Positions 35,897 through 43,954 of a DNA stretch of 64,000 nt are shown here, piece after piece. The position numbers and the translations under genes were made by a program. Where the stretch lies: positions 62,001 to 126,000 of the forward strand of contig NZ_CP021648.1 of NCBI RefSeq assembly GCF_002176815.1. Direction: 5' to 3'. This DNA is from Acidovorax sp. T1 (GTDB lineage: Bacteria; Pseudomonadota; Gammaproteobacteria; Burkholderiales; Burkholderiaceae_C). How positions within the stretch are numbered: position 1 is the first letter of the stretch; each line of letters begins with the position of its first letter. Below the pieces are notes generated by a model. That model searched no databases, was not told the DNA's origin, and saw nothing but the letters and a program-made list of their open reading frames with translations.

Positions 35897-37015
35897 ATGG
35901 CCCTCCCCATCGACCCCTCTCGCTCCGCCTTGCCTCCCGTGGCCCAGTTCCTCGCCGAGGCGGCGTCGCAGCGGCAGACGGCGTTACTCGGGCTCGACAA
36001 GCAAAAGCCCGTCGCTGCACCCCCACTGCTGCCAGGGGCCGACCCTAGCGCGCCGCCGCCCTCGGTTTCATCACCCAGTCCACCCGCCGGGCCGCTGCCT
36101 GCACCGGCCGACAAGGCCAGCATCTCGCCCCAGGCGCGTGAGCAACTGGCGGCGGGGTTTGAACTGCGGGGTGGTTCGGCCAATGGCAGCTTGCAGGGCA
36201 CGCGGAGTGATGGTGCGTTGCCCGCTGCGCCAACGGCGCTGCCCAGTGGTGCCCCGGCGGCTCCTGGCAGCGCGACAGCATCAGCGGCTTCTTCTGGCGT
36301 GGGCGGCACGGCCTGGCCCGCGTCAGGGCTGGGCGCACAGCTGTTACGCCTGGTCAGCGCGCTGGTGGCGCAGGTGACGGCGCAAGCAGGCGTTCCGCAG
36401 CGCGTCGTAGCCGCGCAACCGTGGCCCATCGGAATGGCCCAGGCTTTGGAGAGTGGCGCGCTGGATTCCGACCAGCCGCCGTTGCAGACCTGGCTGGTGC
36501 GCCAGGGCGTGGTGTTGACGCCCGAGGGGCAGCGCGGCTTGGCGATGACCTTGCGCGCGCCGGTGCCCTGGCTGGCAGCCCAGGCACCGCCAGCGGCCGG
36601 CGCGGTGGTGGCGAAGTCCAGTGCAGCGGGCGCATTGCAGGCGCCTTTCGCCGGGGGCGGGCAGGCGCTGCAGTCGGGCGTGGTGGCCTTGGTGCTGCAG
36701 GGCATGGATGCCGCCGCGCCGCGCACCAGCGCGCTGCTGGTGCTGGACCTGCAGCCGCAACTGGCCGCCACCGTGTACGGCCGCGACATGCTGCAGCAGG
36801 CCACGGGGCGCCTGGACCCATGGACCCAGATGGCCGTGCTGCAAGCCAGCGGCCAGGTGCCGCGTGAGGACGAGCGTGCGCGCAATGGCGCATCGGGCCT
36901 GTGCGAAACCGTGGGCTGCCCGTATGCCACGCGGGCTGCGTGCGTGCAGCCGTTTTGCATGGCCCAGCGCGGCGTGCTGCCGCCCGAGCCCGTGGGGCCG
37001 GTGCCGCCGGCCTAA
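35897..37015 (+). CDS. Hypothetical Pro/Ala-rich protein with Cys-rich C-terminus
   Basis: 372 residues. Residues 30-75 are Pro/Ala/Ser-rich and look disordered; 110-145 likewise. Ordered blocks are about 145-210 (GAQLLRLVSALVAQVTAQAG, WPIGMAQALESG, QTWLVRQGVVLTPEGQRG) and 265-320 (LVLDLQPQLAATVYGRDM). The end has five cysteines, CETVGCPYATRAACVQPFC, which could bind metal or form disulfides. The layout recalls flagellar hook-length (FliK-like) domains, but I cannot confirm it. Codon pattern is normal for the genome. Confidence 0.65.
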   Translation: MALPIDPSRSALPPVAQFLAEAASQRQTALLGLDKQKPVAAPPLLPGADPSAPPPSVSSPSPPAGPLPAPADKASISPQAREQLAAGFELRGGSANGSLQGTRSDGALPAAPTALPSGAPAAPGSATASAASSGVGGTAWPASGLGAQLLRLVSALVAQVTAQAGVPQRVVAAQPWPIGMAQALESGALDSDQPPLQTWLVRQGVVLTPEGQRGLAMTLRAPVPWLAAQAPPAAGAVVAKSSAAGALQAPFAGGGQALQSGVVALVLQGMDAAAPRTSALLVLDLQPQLAATVYGRDMLQQATGRLDPWTQMAVLQASGQVPREDERARNGASGLCETVGCPYATRAACVQPFCMAQRGVLPPEPVGPVPPA

Positions 37016-37016
37016 C

Positions 37017-37046
37017 CAATACAAGCGCTGGCAGCTATGAATTTGG
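37017..37046 (-). repeat. Partial R1 repeat
   Basis: Half element: ACAAGCGCTGGCAGCTAT followed by GAATTTGG. The second arm is missing. The remaining 110 bases to 37157 hold no gene I can support. Confidence 0.5.
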
Positions 37047-37157
37047 AAGCGTATTGGTGGGGTGGGCCGAAACGGCCAGTGCCCATCTTGCCAGCGGTCG
37101 TGCTGTGCATTCCGCGCTGGCGCCCTGTGGGCTGCGGCATCCCAGAACCCTACACAA

Positions 37158-38468
37158 CTACACCACGCCCTTGGCGCGCAGGGCGGCCAGGCGCTGTGCG
37201 TCCACGCCCAATTGTTCGCGCAGCACTTGCTCGGTATGTTGGCCCAGGGCCGGCGGTGCATGGCGCAGGGTGGGTGGTGTGTCGGACAGGCGCATCGGGC
37301 TGGCCGTCGTCACCACGCGGTTGACATGTTCGCCCGCTGGCGGCTGGGCGCCGGGGTAACGCTCCTGCTCCACGCGCAGGCCCCGGGATTGCACCTGGGG
37401 GTCGTCAAAGGCCTGGCCGATATGGTTGATGGGGCCGCAGGGCACGGCCTTGTCTTCCAGCAGACGAACCCATTCGGCCATGGGCCGCGTGCGCGTGAGT
37501 GCGGCCATCATGGGTATGAGGGTGGTGCGGTGCGTGACGCGACCGGCATTGGTGGCAAAGCGCGCATCGTGGGCCCAGTCCACGCCAGCGGCTTCGCAAA
37601 AGCGTGCGAATTGCCCGTCGTTGCCGATGGCCAGCAGCATGTTGCCGTCGGCCGTGGGGAAGTCCTGGTAGGGCACCACGCTGGGGTGCGTGTTGCCTTG
37701 GCGCTGGGGCACGTTGCCGGTGTTGAGGTAACCCGCGCCCTGGTTGGCCAGGATGGCCATGGCCACGTCCAGCAGTGCCATGTCGATGTGCTGGCCGCGG
37801 CCCGTGTGGTGCCGCGCTTCCACGGCGCTGAGAATGGCGCTGGTGGCGTACATGCCGGTGAACAGGTCGATGACTGCCACGCCCACGCGCAAAGGGCCGC
37901 CGCCGGGCTCGGAGTCGGCGTGGCCGGTGATGCTCATGAGTCCGCTCATGGCCTGCACGAGCAGGTCGTAGCCGGCGCGCGGAGCGTACGGCCCGGTCTG
38001 GCCAAAGCCCGTGACCGAGCAGTAGATCAGGCGCGGGTTGAGACGGCTCAGGCTCGTGTAATCCAGGCCGTAGCGCGCCAGGCCGCCGGTCTTGAAGTTT
38101 TCCACCAGCACATCGCTTTGGCAGGCCAGTTCGCGGATGAGTTCCTGGCCCTCGGGCGTGGCCATGTCCACCGTGACGGAGCGCTTGTTGCGGTTGCAGG
38201 CAGCAAAGTAGCAGGCGTTGTCCGTGGGCGTGCCGGCTGCATCGGCAAAAAAGGGCGGGCCCCAGTGGCGCGTGTCATCGCCCTCGCCGGGCTTTTCGAT
38301 CTTGATCACGTCGGCGCCCATGTCGGCCAGGTTCTGGGTGCACCAGGGACCTGCGAGCACGCGCGAGAGGTCGAGTACGCGCAGGTGGCTCAGGGCGCCG
38401 GGGCGTTGCGGGGCCGCACCGTGCGGGGCGGGGGAGGCAGGGGCGGTGACGTGGTCGCTGGCGGTCAT
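37158..38468 (-). CDS. CaiB/BaiF (family III) CoA-transferase
   Basis: 436 residues. Starts with a polar 27-residue extension, then LRVLDLSRVLAGPWCTQNLADMGADVIKIEKPG. Family III signatures RNKRSVTVDMATPEGQ, GFGQTGPYAPRAGYDLLVQAMSG with the catalytic Asp, and GQHIDMALLD. Transfers CoA between carboxylic acids. Divergent from a LysR gene 163 bases away, which probably regulates it. Donor and acceptor unknown. Confidence 0.93.
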   Translation of the reverse strand: MTASDHVTAPASPAPHGAAPQRPGALSHLRVLDLSRVLAGPWCTQNLADMGADVIKIEKPGEGDDTRHWGPPFFADAAGTPTDNACYFAACNRNKRSVTVDMATPEGQELIRELACQSDVLVENFKTGGLARYGLDYTSLSRLNPRLIYCSVTGFGQTGPYAPRAGYDLLVQAMSGLMSITGHADSEPGGGPLRVGVAVIDLFTGMYATSAILSAVEARHHTGRGQHIDMALLDVAMAILANQGAGYLNTGNVPQRQGNTHPSVVPYQDFPTADGNMLLAIGNDGQFARFCEAAGVDWAHDARFATNAGRVTHRTTLIPMMAALTRTRPMAEWVRLLEDKAVPCGPINHIGQAFDDPQVQSRGLRVEQERYPGAQPPAGEHVNRVVTTASPMRLSDTPPTLRHAPPALGQHTEQVLREQLGVDAQRLAALRAKGVV

Positions 38469-38618
38469 GGCGTCTTTCAGTGGTGCCTATCGATGGGCCT
38501 GCACCTGGCAGGCAAGGTCGCCATCCTATGGCGGCTGCGCCTGGGGCGGCTTTGCTATTTTTGAAGACGGCGTTTGTGCGCGCCATGGCTGGGGCGACGT
38601 GGAGGGGGCGGGCTTTCC

Positions 38619-38624
38619 TACAAT
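38619..38624 (+). promoter_or_regulatory. Candidate -10 element for a leaderless transcript (LysR)
   Basis: GGCTTTCC-TACAAT then six bases and ATG (38631). It shares the GGCTTTC...TACAAT string and start-codon distance with the element before the metH half at 29966-29971. Confidence 0.4.
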
Positions 38625-38630
38625 GCGTGC

Positions 38631-39545
38631 ATGGCCATGCATTTCGATCTTGTGGATCTGCGTTTGATGGTGCGCATTGCTGAAGCAAACAGCATGACGC
38701 GCGGAGCGGAGTTGTCTTTTATTTCCTTGCCTGCCGCGAGCACGCGCATCAAAAACCTGGAGGAGAGCATTGGCACCAAGCTGCTGTACCGCACCAGCCA
38801 GGGCGTGACGCTGACGCCCCCGGGCCAGGCCTTTGTGACCCATGCGCGCATGGTGCTGGGCCAGATCGAACACTTGCGCGGAGACATGCAGGAGTACGTG
38901 CGTGGCATCAAGGGCCATGTGCGCGTGTTTGGCAACACCACCTCGCTGGGCGAGTTCCTGCCGCCGGTGCTGCGCCTTTACCTGCGTCGCAATCCGGATG
39001 TGAACATCGACCTGCGCGAACGCTTGTCCCACGACATCGTGCGCGCCGTGACCGAGGGGCAGACGGACATTGGCATCGTCGCCGGCCTGGTACGCACAGA
39101 AAACCTGGAGACCCTTCCTTACCACCGTGACCGCCTGGTGCTGGTTGTGCCGCGCGGCCACGCGCTCGACGGTCAGATGCAGATCGACTTTGCCGACACG
39201 CTGGAGCTCGACTATGTCGGTCTGCACGAGTCCAGCGCCATCCATGCCTTTTTGCGCCAGGCCAGCGACCAGCTGCACCGCCCGATCAAGCTGCGCATCC
39301 AGGTCGGCAACTTCGAGACCGCCTGCCGCATGATCGAGTCTGGCGTGGGCGTTGGGGTGCTGCCCGAGTCCGCCGCCAGCCGCCACGCGCAGGCCATGGA
39401 CATCGCCATCGTGCCGCTGTCGGATGCCTGGTCGGTGCGCGAGATGCAGATCTGCGTGCGCAGCCTGGAGGCCCTGCCCAGCTTTGCGCAGGAGCTGGTG
39501 GAGCTGCTGGTGGCCGATGCCCAAGGGCAATTGCAGTTGAAGTGA
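38631..39545 (+). CDS. LysR family transcription regulator
   Basis: 304 residues from ATG 38631 (ATG 38637 is also possible). Helix-turn-helix NSMTRGAELSFISLPAASTRIKNLEE at about 18-45; the LysR effector domain includes GHVRVFGNTTSLGEFLPPVL and SGVGVGVLPESAA. Divergent from the CoA-transferase gene; it may also control the large operon to its right. Confidence 0.9.
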   Translation: MAMHFDLVDLRLMVRIAEANSMTRGAELSFISLPAASTRIKNLEESIGTKLLYRTSQGVTLTPPGQAFVTHARMVLGQIEHLRGDMQEYVRGIKGHVRVFGNTTSLGEFLPPVLRLYLRRNPDVNIDLRERLSHDIVRAVTEGQTDIGIVAGLVRTENLETLPYHRDRLVLVVPRGHALDGQMQIDFADTLELDYVGLHESSAIHAFLRQASDQLHRPIKLRIQVGNFETACRMIESGVGVGVLPESAASRHAQAMDIAIVPLSDAWSVREMQICVRSLEALPSFAQELVELLVADAQGQLQLK

Positions 39546-39550
39546 CGCTT

Positions 39551-39608
39551 CTTAATTGATAGCTTGTGGCGCTTGATTTACAAGGGCTAGAGCCACTTTT
39601 TGCTATAT
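39551..39608 (+). repeat. R1 intergenic repeat
   Basis: TTAATTGATAGCTTGTGGCG, CTTGATTTACAAGGGCTAGAGCC, then ACTTTTT, between the convergent LysR and thioesterase genes. Confidence 0.7.
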
Positions 39609-39610
39609 TT

Positions 39611-40102
39611 TTACTCCAATGACTTCCAGGTTGTCGGCGCCAGCCAGTACTTGAAAGTGCCACTGGCCGTGGCCACCACCTGGCCCTGCTCGTCGATCAG
39701 CTGGCCCGCACAGCTGCACAGGCTGCGCGTGGCGTGCACCACCCAGCCCTCAGCCAGCAGCGCGCCGCGTGCCGGGCGATGAAAGCGGCTGGACATCTCC
39801 ACCGTCACAGCGGTTTGCGAGGGCGCATCCGGCAGCTGGCCGGCAGCGCGCGACATCACCGAATCCAGCAGCGTCATGATCACGCCGCCGTGCGCGGCAG
39901 GCAGCTGGTTGAGCAGCTCTTCGCGCAGGTGCGGCAGGCGCACATGCACCTTGCCTGGCGGCGCAGGCACCTGGGCGGCACCGATCAGGCGCATGAATGC
40001 GCTGCGGTCGGGCGGCGCCGCACCGTTGTGCCATGCACCGCCGTGCGGCTCGTCGCGCGCCAGGTCTTGCAACGCGCCTGGCGCTGCGCCCATGCCGCTC
40101 AT
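39611..40102 (-). CDS. PaaI-type hotdog thioesterase
   Basis: 163 residues from ATG 40102. Hotdog fold with LPAAHGGVIMTLLDSVMSRAA (PaaI-like HGG motif), VTVEMSSRFHRPA and GTFKYW. Hydrolyses acyl-CoA, probably rescuing CoA from stalled intermediates. Overlaps the upstream acyl-CoA dehydrogenase gene by four bases (ATGA), the last gene of a seven-gene operon. Confidence 0.9.
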   Translation of the reverse strand: MSGMGAAPGALQDLARDEPHGGAWHNGAAPPDRSAFMRLIGAAQVPAPPGKVHVRLPHLREELLNQLPAAHGGVIMTLLDSVMSRAAGQLPDAPSQTAVTVEMSSRFHRPARGALLAEGWVVHATRSLCSCAGQLIDEQGQVVATASGTFKYWLAPTTWKSLE

Positions 40103-41256
40103 GCGTTGCGTGCCTCGCGCACCATGTTGCGCGCGATGATGATCTGCTGGATCTGCGTCGTGCCCTCGTACAGGCGGAACAGGCGCACGTCGCGGTAGAA
40201 GCGCTCGATGCCGTACTCGGCCATGTAACCGGCGCCGCCCAGGATCTGCACTGCCCGGTCGGCCACGCGGCCGCACATCTCGGTGGCGAACATCTTCGCG
40301 CACGAGGCCTCGGTGGAGACGTTGTGCCCGTCGTCGCGGCGACGCGCGGCGTCGATGGTCATGCACTCGGCCGCGTACAGCTCGGCCTGGCTGTCGGCCA
40401 GCATGGCCTGCACCAGCTGGAAGTCGCAAATCGCCTGGCCGAACTGCTTGCGCTCCAGCGCATACTGCAGCGCATCGCGCAGCATGCGCTTGGCCACGCC
40501 CACGGCCACCGCGGCAATGTGGATGCGGCCTTTTTCCAGCACCTTCATCGCGGTCTTGAAGCCCTGACCTTCCTTCAGGCCGATCAGGTTCGCGGCGGGC
40601 ACCTTGACGTTATCGAAGATCACGTCGCAGGTATGGGCGCCGCGCTGCCCCATTTTCTTGTCGTATTTGCCGAAGCTGATGCCAGGGCTCTTGGCGTCCA
40701 CGATGAAAGACGACACGCCGCCCGCGCCCTTGTCCTCGGGATTGGTACGCGCCATCAGCGTGAACATGCCGGCGTGCGGAGCGTTTGTGATGTAGCGCTT
40801 GGTGCCGTTGACGATGTAGTGGTCGCCGTCGCGGATGGCCGTGGTGCGCAGCGATGCCGCGTCCGATCCGGCCTCGGGCTCGGTCAGTGCGAACGAGGCA
40901 ATCACCTCGCCCGTGGCCAGCTTGGGCAGCCACTGGGCCTGCTGCTCGGGTGTGCCGTCCATCAGGATGCCCTGCGAGCCAATGCCCACCGTGGTGCCGA
41001 TGATGGAGCGGAAGGCCGGCGCGGTCTGGCACAGCTCCAGCAGCACGCGGCACTCTTCCTCCATGGTCAGCTCCAGACCACCGAACTGCTCGGGAATGGT
41101 CATTCCGAACAGGCCGAGGTTGCGCATCTCCTGCACTATTGAACCGGGAATCTCGTCGGTCTCGGACACTTCGTTCTCGGCTGGTACCAGGCGCTCGCGC
41201 ACGAATCGGCGCACGCTGTCGAGCAGGGCTTCAAGGGTTTCTGGGTCGCGGATCAT
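40099..41256 (-). CDS. Acyl-CoA dehydrogenase
   Basis: 385 residues. FAD enzyme of beta-oxidation: FALTEPEAGSDAASLRT, RKQFGQAICDFQLVQ, QILGGAGYMAEYGIER, and the catalytic glutamate in RLYEGTTQIQQ. Passes electrons to ETF. Coupled to the thioesterase gene by an ATGA overlap and 19 bases from the thiolase-like gene upstream. Confidence 0.95.
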   Translation of the reverse strand: MIRDPETLEALLDSVRRFVRERLVPAENEVSETDEIPGSIVQEMRNLGLFGMTIPEQFGGLELTMEEECRVLLELCQTAPAFRSIIGTTVGIGSQGILMDGTPEQQAQWLPKLATGEVIASFALTEPEAGSDAASLRTTAIRDGDHYIVNGTKRYITNAPHAGMFTLMARTNPEDKGAGGVSSFIVDAKSPGISFGKYDKKMGQRGAHTCDVIFDNVKVPAANLIGLKEGQGFKTAMKVLEKGRIHIAAVAVGVAKRMLRDALQYALERKQFGQAICDFQLVQAMLADSQAELYAAECMTIDAARRRDDGHNVSTEASCAKMFATEMCGRVADRAVQILGGAGYMAEYGIERFYRDVRLFRLYEGTTQIQQIIIARNMVREARNA

Positions 41257-41275
41257 GATCGGTTTCTTTCAATAT

Positions 41276-42484
41276 TCAAAGGGCTTCGGCCGTGCCGAGC
41301 ACGGCGGTGGACTGGCTCGACAGCGTGCCGCCGTTGCCATGCACCACGGCCGTGCGGTGTTGGCTGAGCTGGCGTGCGCCGGCCTCGCCGCGCAGCTGGC
41401 GCACGGCTTCGATCAGCGCAAAGATGCCATACATGCCTGGGTGCACGCACGACAGGCCGCCGCCATTGGTGTTGACGGCCAGGCGCCCGCCGGGCGCGAT
41501 GCCGCCACCCTGCACGAAGGCGCCGCCTTCGCCCTTGGCGCAAAAGCCCAGGTCTTCCAGGAACAGGATGGTGTTGATGGTGAAGGCGTCGTACACCTGG
41601 GCCATGTCCATGTCGGCCGCGCGCAGCCCCGCCATGGCGAAGGCCTGGGCGCCCGATTGCGCGGCGGCCGTTGTGGTCAGGTCGGGCATGCACGAGATCT
41701 GGCGGTTCCAGATCGCCGTGGCATTGCCCAGCACGTAGACCGGCGGCCTGGGCAGGTCACGCGCGCGGTCGGCACGGGTGAGCACGATGGCGCCGCCGCC
41801 GTCCGTCACCAGGCAGCAGTCGCGCACAGACAGCGGGCTGGCGATGGGCCGGGCCGAGAGCACGTCCTCGATGGTGAGCGGATCGCGCATGAAGGCCTCG
41901 GGATTCATCTGCGCCCAGGCGCGCGCAGCCACGGCCACCTCGGCCAGCTGCGTGCGTGTGGTGCCAAATTCATGCATGTGGCGCGCAGCGGCCAGCGCGT
42001 AGGCGGCGACGGGCAACACCGGCTCATAGGGGTGCTCGTAGGGTTGTGGGTCCAGGAAGCGCCGCGCGGCCACGCCTTCCTTGCGGCCGAAGGTGGCCGA
42101 GCGCTGCGCGCTGCCGTAACACACCAGCACGGCCTTGCACTGGCCGGCCTCCAGCGCACGGATCGCCGGCAGCAAGTGGGCGATGAAGCTGCTGCCGCCG
42201 ATCATGGTGCCGTCCACATAGGTCGGGTTGATGCCCAGATGCTCGATGACCGGCATGGTCCACATGCTGGCGTTGACGCTGCAGGTGGCCAGGCCGTCGA
42301 TGTCCTGCATGGTCAGGCCCGCGTCGGCCACGGCCGCGTGCGCGGCGCGCACCAGCAGCGTCATGTCGTCCATGCCGGGTGCCTCGCCGCAGCCATAGGT
42401 GGCAGCGCCGGCGATGGCCACGCGGCCGCGCAGGGGGCGGTTCACAGCAGCGGCGTCCAGATGGGATTGGGGAACGCGGCTCAT
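41276..42484 (-). CDS. Thiolase-like protein (SCP2/Ltp type, no nucleophilic Cys)
   Basis: 402 residues from ATG 42484. Thiolase fold of the lipid-transfer-protein group (VAIAGAATYGCGEAPGMDD, NGGGLSCVHPGMYG, VHGNGGTLSSQSTAVLG). The nucleophile position reads TMIGGSSFIAHLL, with no cysteine, so claisen-type thiolysis in the usual way is unlikely; relatives act as aldolases or as BbsA/B-type pairs with a zinc-ribbon OB-fold partner. That partner (42481-42864) precedes it with an ATGA overlap, which supports a complex. Confidence 0.88.
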   Translation of the reverse strand: MSRVPQSHLDAAAVNRPLRGRVAIAGAATYGCGEAPGMDDMTLLVRAAHAAVADAGLTMQDIDGLATCSVNASMWTMPVIEHLGINPTYVDGTMIGGSSFIAHLLPAIRALEAGQCKAVLVCYGSAQRSATFGRKEGVAARRFLDPQPYEHPYEPVLPVAAYALAAARHMHEFGTTRTQLAEVAVAARAWAQMNPEAFMRDPLTIEDVLSARPIASPLSVRDCCLVTDGGGAIVLTRADRARDLPRPPVYVLGNATAIWNRQISCMPDLTTTAAAQSGAQAFAMAGLRAADMDMAQVYDAFTINTILFLEDLGFCAKGEGGAFVQGGGIAPGGRLAVNTNGGGLSCVHPGMYGIFALIEAVRQLRGEAGARQLSQHRTAVVHGNGGTLSSQSTAVLGTAEAL

Positions 42485-42864
42485 GCGGCACCCCCTTGCG
42501 CTGCAGGCTGGAACAGCACCAGGCCGCGCCCGTCTTTTTGCGCCACATGGGCCTGCACGCGCTGGCCGATGTGTACCGCCTCGGGCGCCACGCCCTCCAC
42601 GCGGCTCATCATGCGCACACCTTCGTCGAGGTCGATCAAGGCCACGTTGTAGTTCCCGCCGGCGTCCTGCTTGCGCGCAATCGTGCTGGTGGAATAGACC
42701 GTGCCCAGGCCGCTGGCGCGCACCCAGCGCAGCGGGCTGGCGCCGCAGTGCGGGCACAGCTCACGCGGCGTGAATACATGGTTCTGGCACTGCGGGCAGT
42801 GCTGCAGGCAAAAGCGGCCGGCATCTAGCTCGGCCTGGTAATGGGTTTGTGCGCTCAGGTGCAT
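42481..42864 (-). CDS. Zinc-ribbon OB-fold (DUF35-type) partner of the thiolase-like protein
   Basis: 127 residues from ATG 42864 (a GTG at 42912 is also open). Zinc ribbon CPQC...CPHC in residues 20-45, then an OB fold (GTVYSTSTIAR, VALIDLDEGVRMMSRV, VHIGQRVQAHV). Members form tight complexes with thiolase-like enzymes. Start overlaps nothing upstream; stop overlaps the thiolase-like start. Confidence 0.88.
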   Translation of the reverse strand: MHLSAQTHYQAELDAGRFCLQHCPQCQNHVFTPRELCPHCGASPLRWVRASGLGTVYSTSTIARKQDAGGNYNVALIDLDEGVRMMSRVEGVAPEAVHIGQRVQAHVAQKDGRGLVLFQPAAQGGAA

Positions 42865-42959
42865 GGTTTTTTGAAAGGCTTCGCAGTAAGAGTCACAGCA
42901 TGCACTCGTCACGGCCTCACTTCAATTCGACAATCTGAAAGGGCGTCTTCGCCGCGGTC

Positions 42960-43937
42960 TCAGCCCGGCGTGATCCCCGCCGTCTTGATGACCTTGGCCC
43001 ACTTGTCCAGTTCACCGCGCAGGCGCTGGCGCATCTGCTCTTGCGTGCCGGGGTCGGCCTCGGCACCGGCCTCCAGCAGGCGGCGGCGCACGTCGGGGTC
43101 TTTCATGGCGGTGTTGAAGTCGGCGTTGATCTTGTCCAGCACGGCCTGCGGCGTCTTGGCGGGCGCAAACAGCGCAGCCCAGGAATACGCCTCGTAGCCG
43201 GGCAGGCCCGATTCCACCCCGGTGGGCACGTTGGGCAGCATGGCCGAGCGCTGGCGGCTGGCCACGCCCAGCACCTTGATGCGGCCGGACTTGATGTGCT
43301 GCAGCGCCGTGGGCGCGTCGCTGAACATCAGCTGCACCTGCCCGCCAAGCAGGTCGTTCATGGCAGGGGCGCTGCCCTTGTACGGAATGTGCTGCAGCTT
43401 GGTGCCAGCCTCCATGTTGAACAGCTCGCCCGCCAGGTGCGTGCCGCCGCCGTTGCCCGAAGATCCATAGGCCAGCGGCGTGCCCTTCTTGGCCAGGGCG
43501 ATCAGTTCCTGGATGGTGTTGGCCGGCACCGACGGATGCGCCACGATGAACACCGGAAACATGGCTGCGAAGCTGATCGGCGCGAAGTCCTTTTCGATGT
43601 CGTAGGGCAGCTTGCCCATCAGCGAGGGGTTGACCGAATGGTGGATGGCGCCCACGAACAGCCCGTAGCCATCGGGCGCTTCCTTGGCGGCGGCTGTTGC
43701 GCCCACCACCCCGCCAGCACCGGCGCGGTTGTCGATCACGGTGGGTGTCTTCCAGATCTCGGACAGCTTGTGGCTGAAGACGCGGGCCGTGGTATCCACC
43801 GGGCCGCCAGGCGGAAACGGCACGATGAAGCGCACGGGCCGGCTGGGCCACGACTCGGAAGCGAACGCCGCCAGCGGATGGGCGGCGGCGAGCAGGCTGC
43901 CTGCAATGAAGCTGCGGCGCGAGGTCGAGGAATGCAT
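42960..43937 (-). CDS. Bug/TctC-family periplasmic binding protein
   Basis: 325 residues from ATG 43937, preceded by AGGAGA. Signal with twin arginine SRRSFIAGSLLAAAHPLAAFA suggests Tat export. Mature part begins WPSRPVRFIVPFPPGGPVDT, the Bug ligand-loop motif, and continues with GYGLFVGAIHHSVNPSL and HIPYKGSAPAMNDLLGGQVQ. Binds a carboxylate in the periplasm; no TctAB permease is nearby, as is usual for orphan Bug proteins. Sits in the operon with a CoA ligase. Confidence 0.93.
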   Translation of the reverse strand: MHSSTSRRSFIAGSLLAAAHPLAAFASESWPSRPVRFIVPFPPGGPVDTTARVFSHKLSEIWKTPTVIDNRAGAGGVVGATAAAKEAPDGYGLFVGAIHHSVNPSLMGKLPYDIEKDFAPISFAAMFPVFIVAHPSVPANTIQELIALAKKGTPLAYGSSGNGGGTHLAGELFNMEAGTKLQHIPYKGSAPAMNDLLGGQVQLMFSDAPTALQHIKSGRIKVLGVASRQRSAMLPNVPTGVESGLPGYEAYSWAALFAPAKTPQAVLDKINADFNTAMKDPDVRRRLLEAGAEADPGTQEQMRQRLRGELDKWAKVIKTAGITPG

Positions 43938-43954
43938 GGTGTGTCTCCTGTAGT

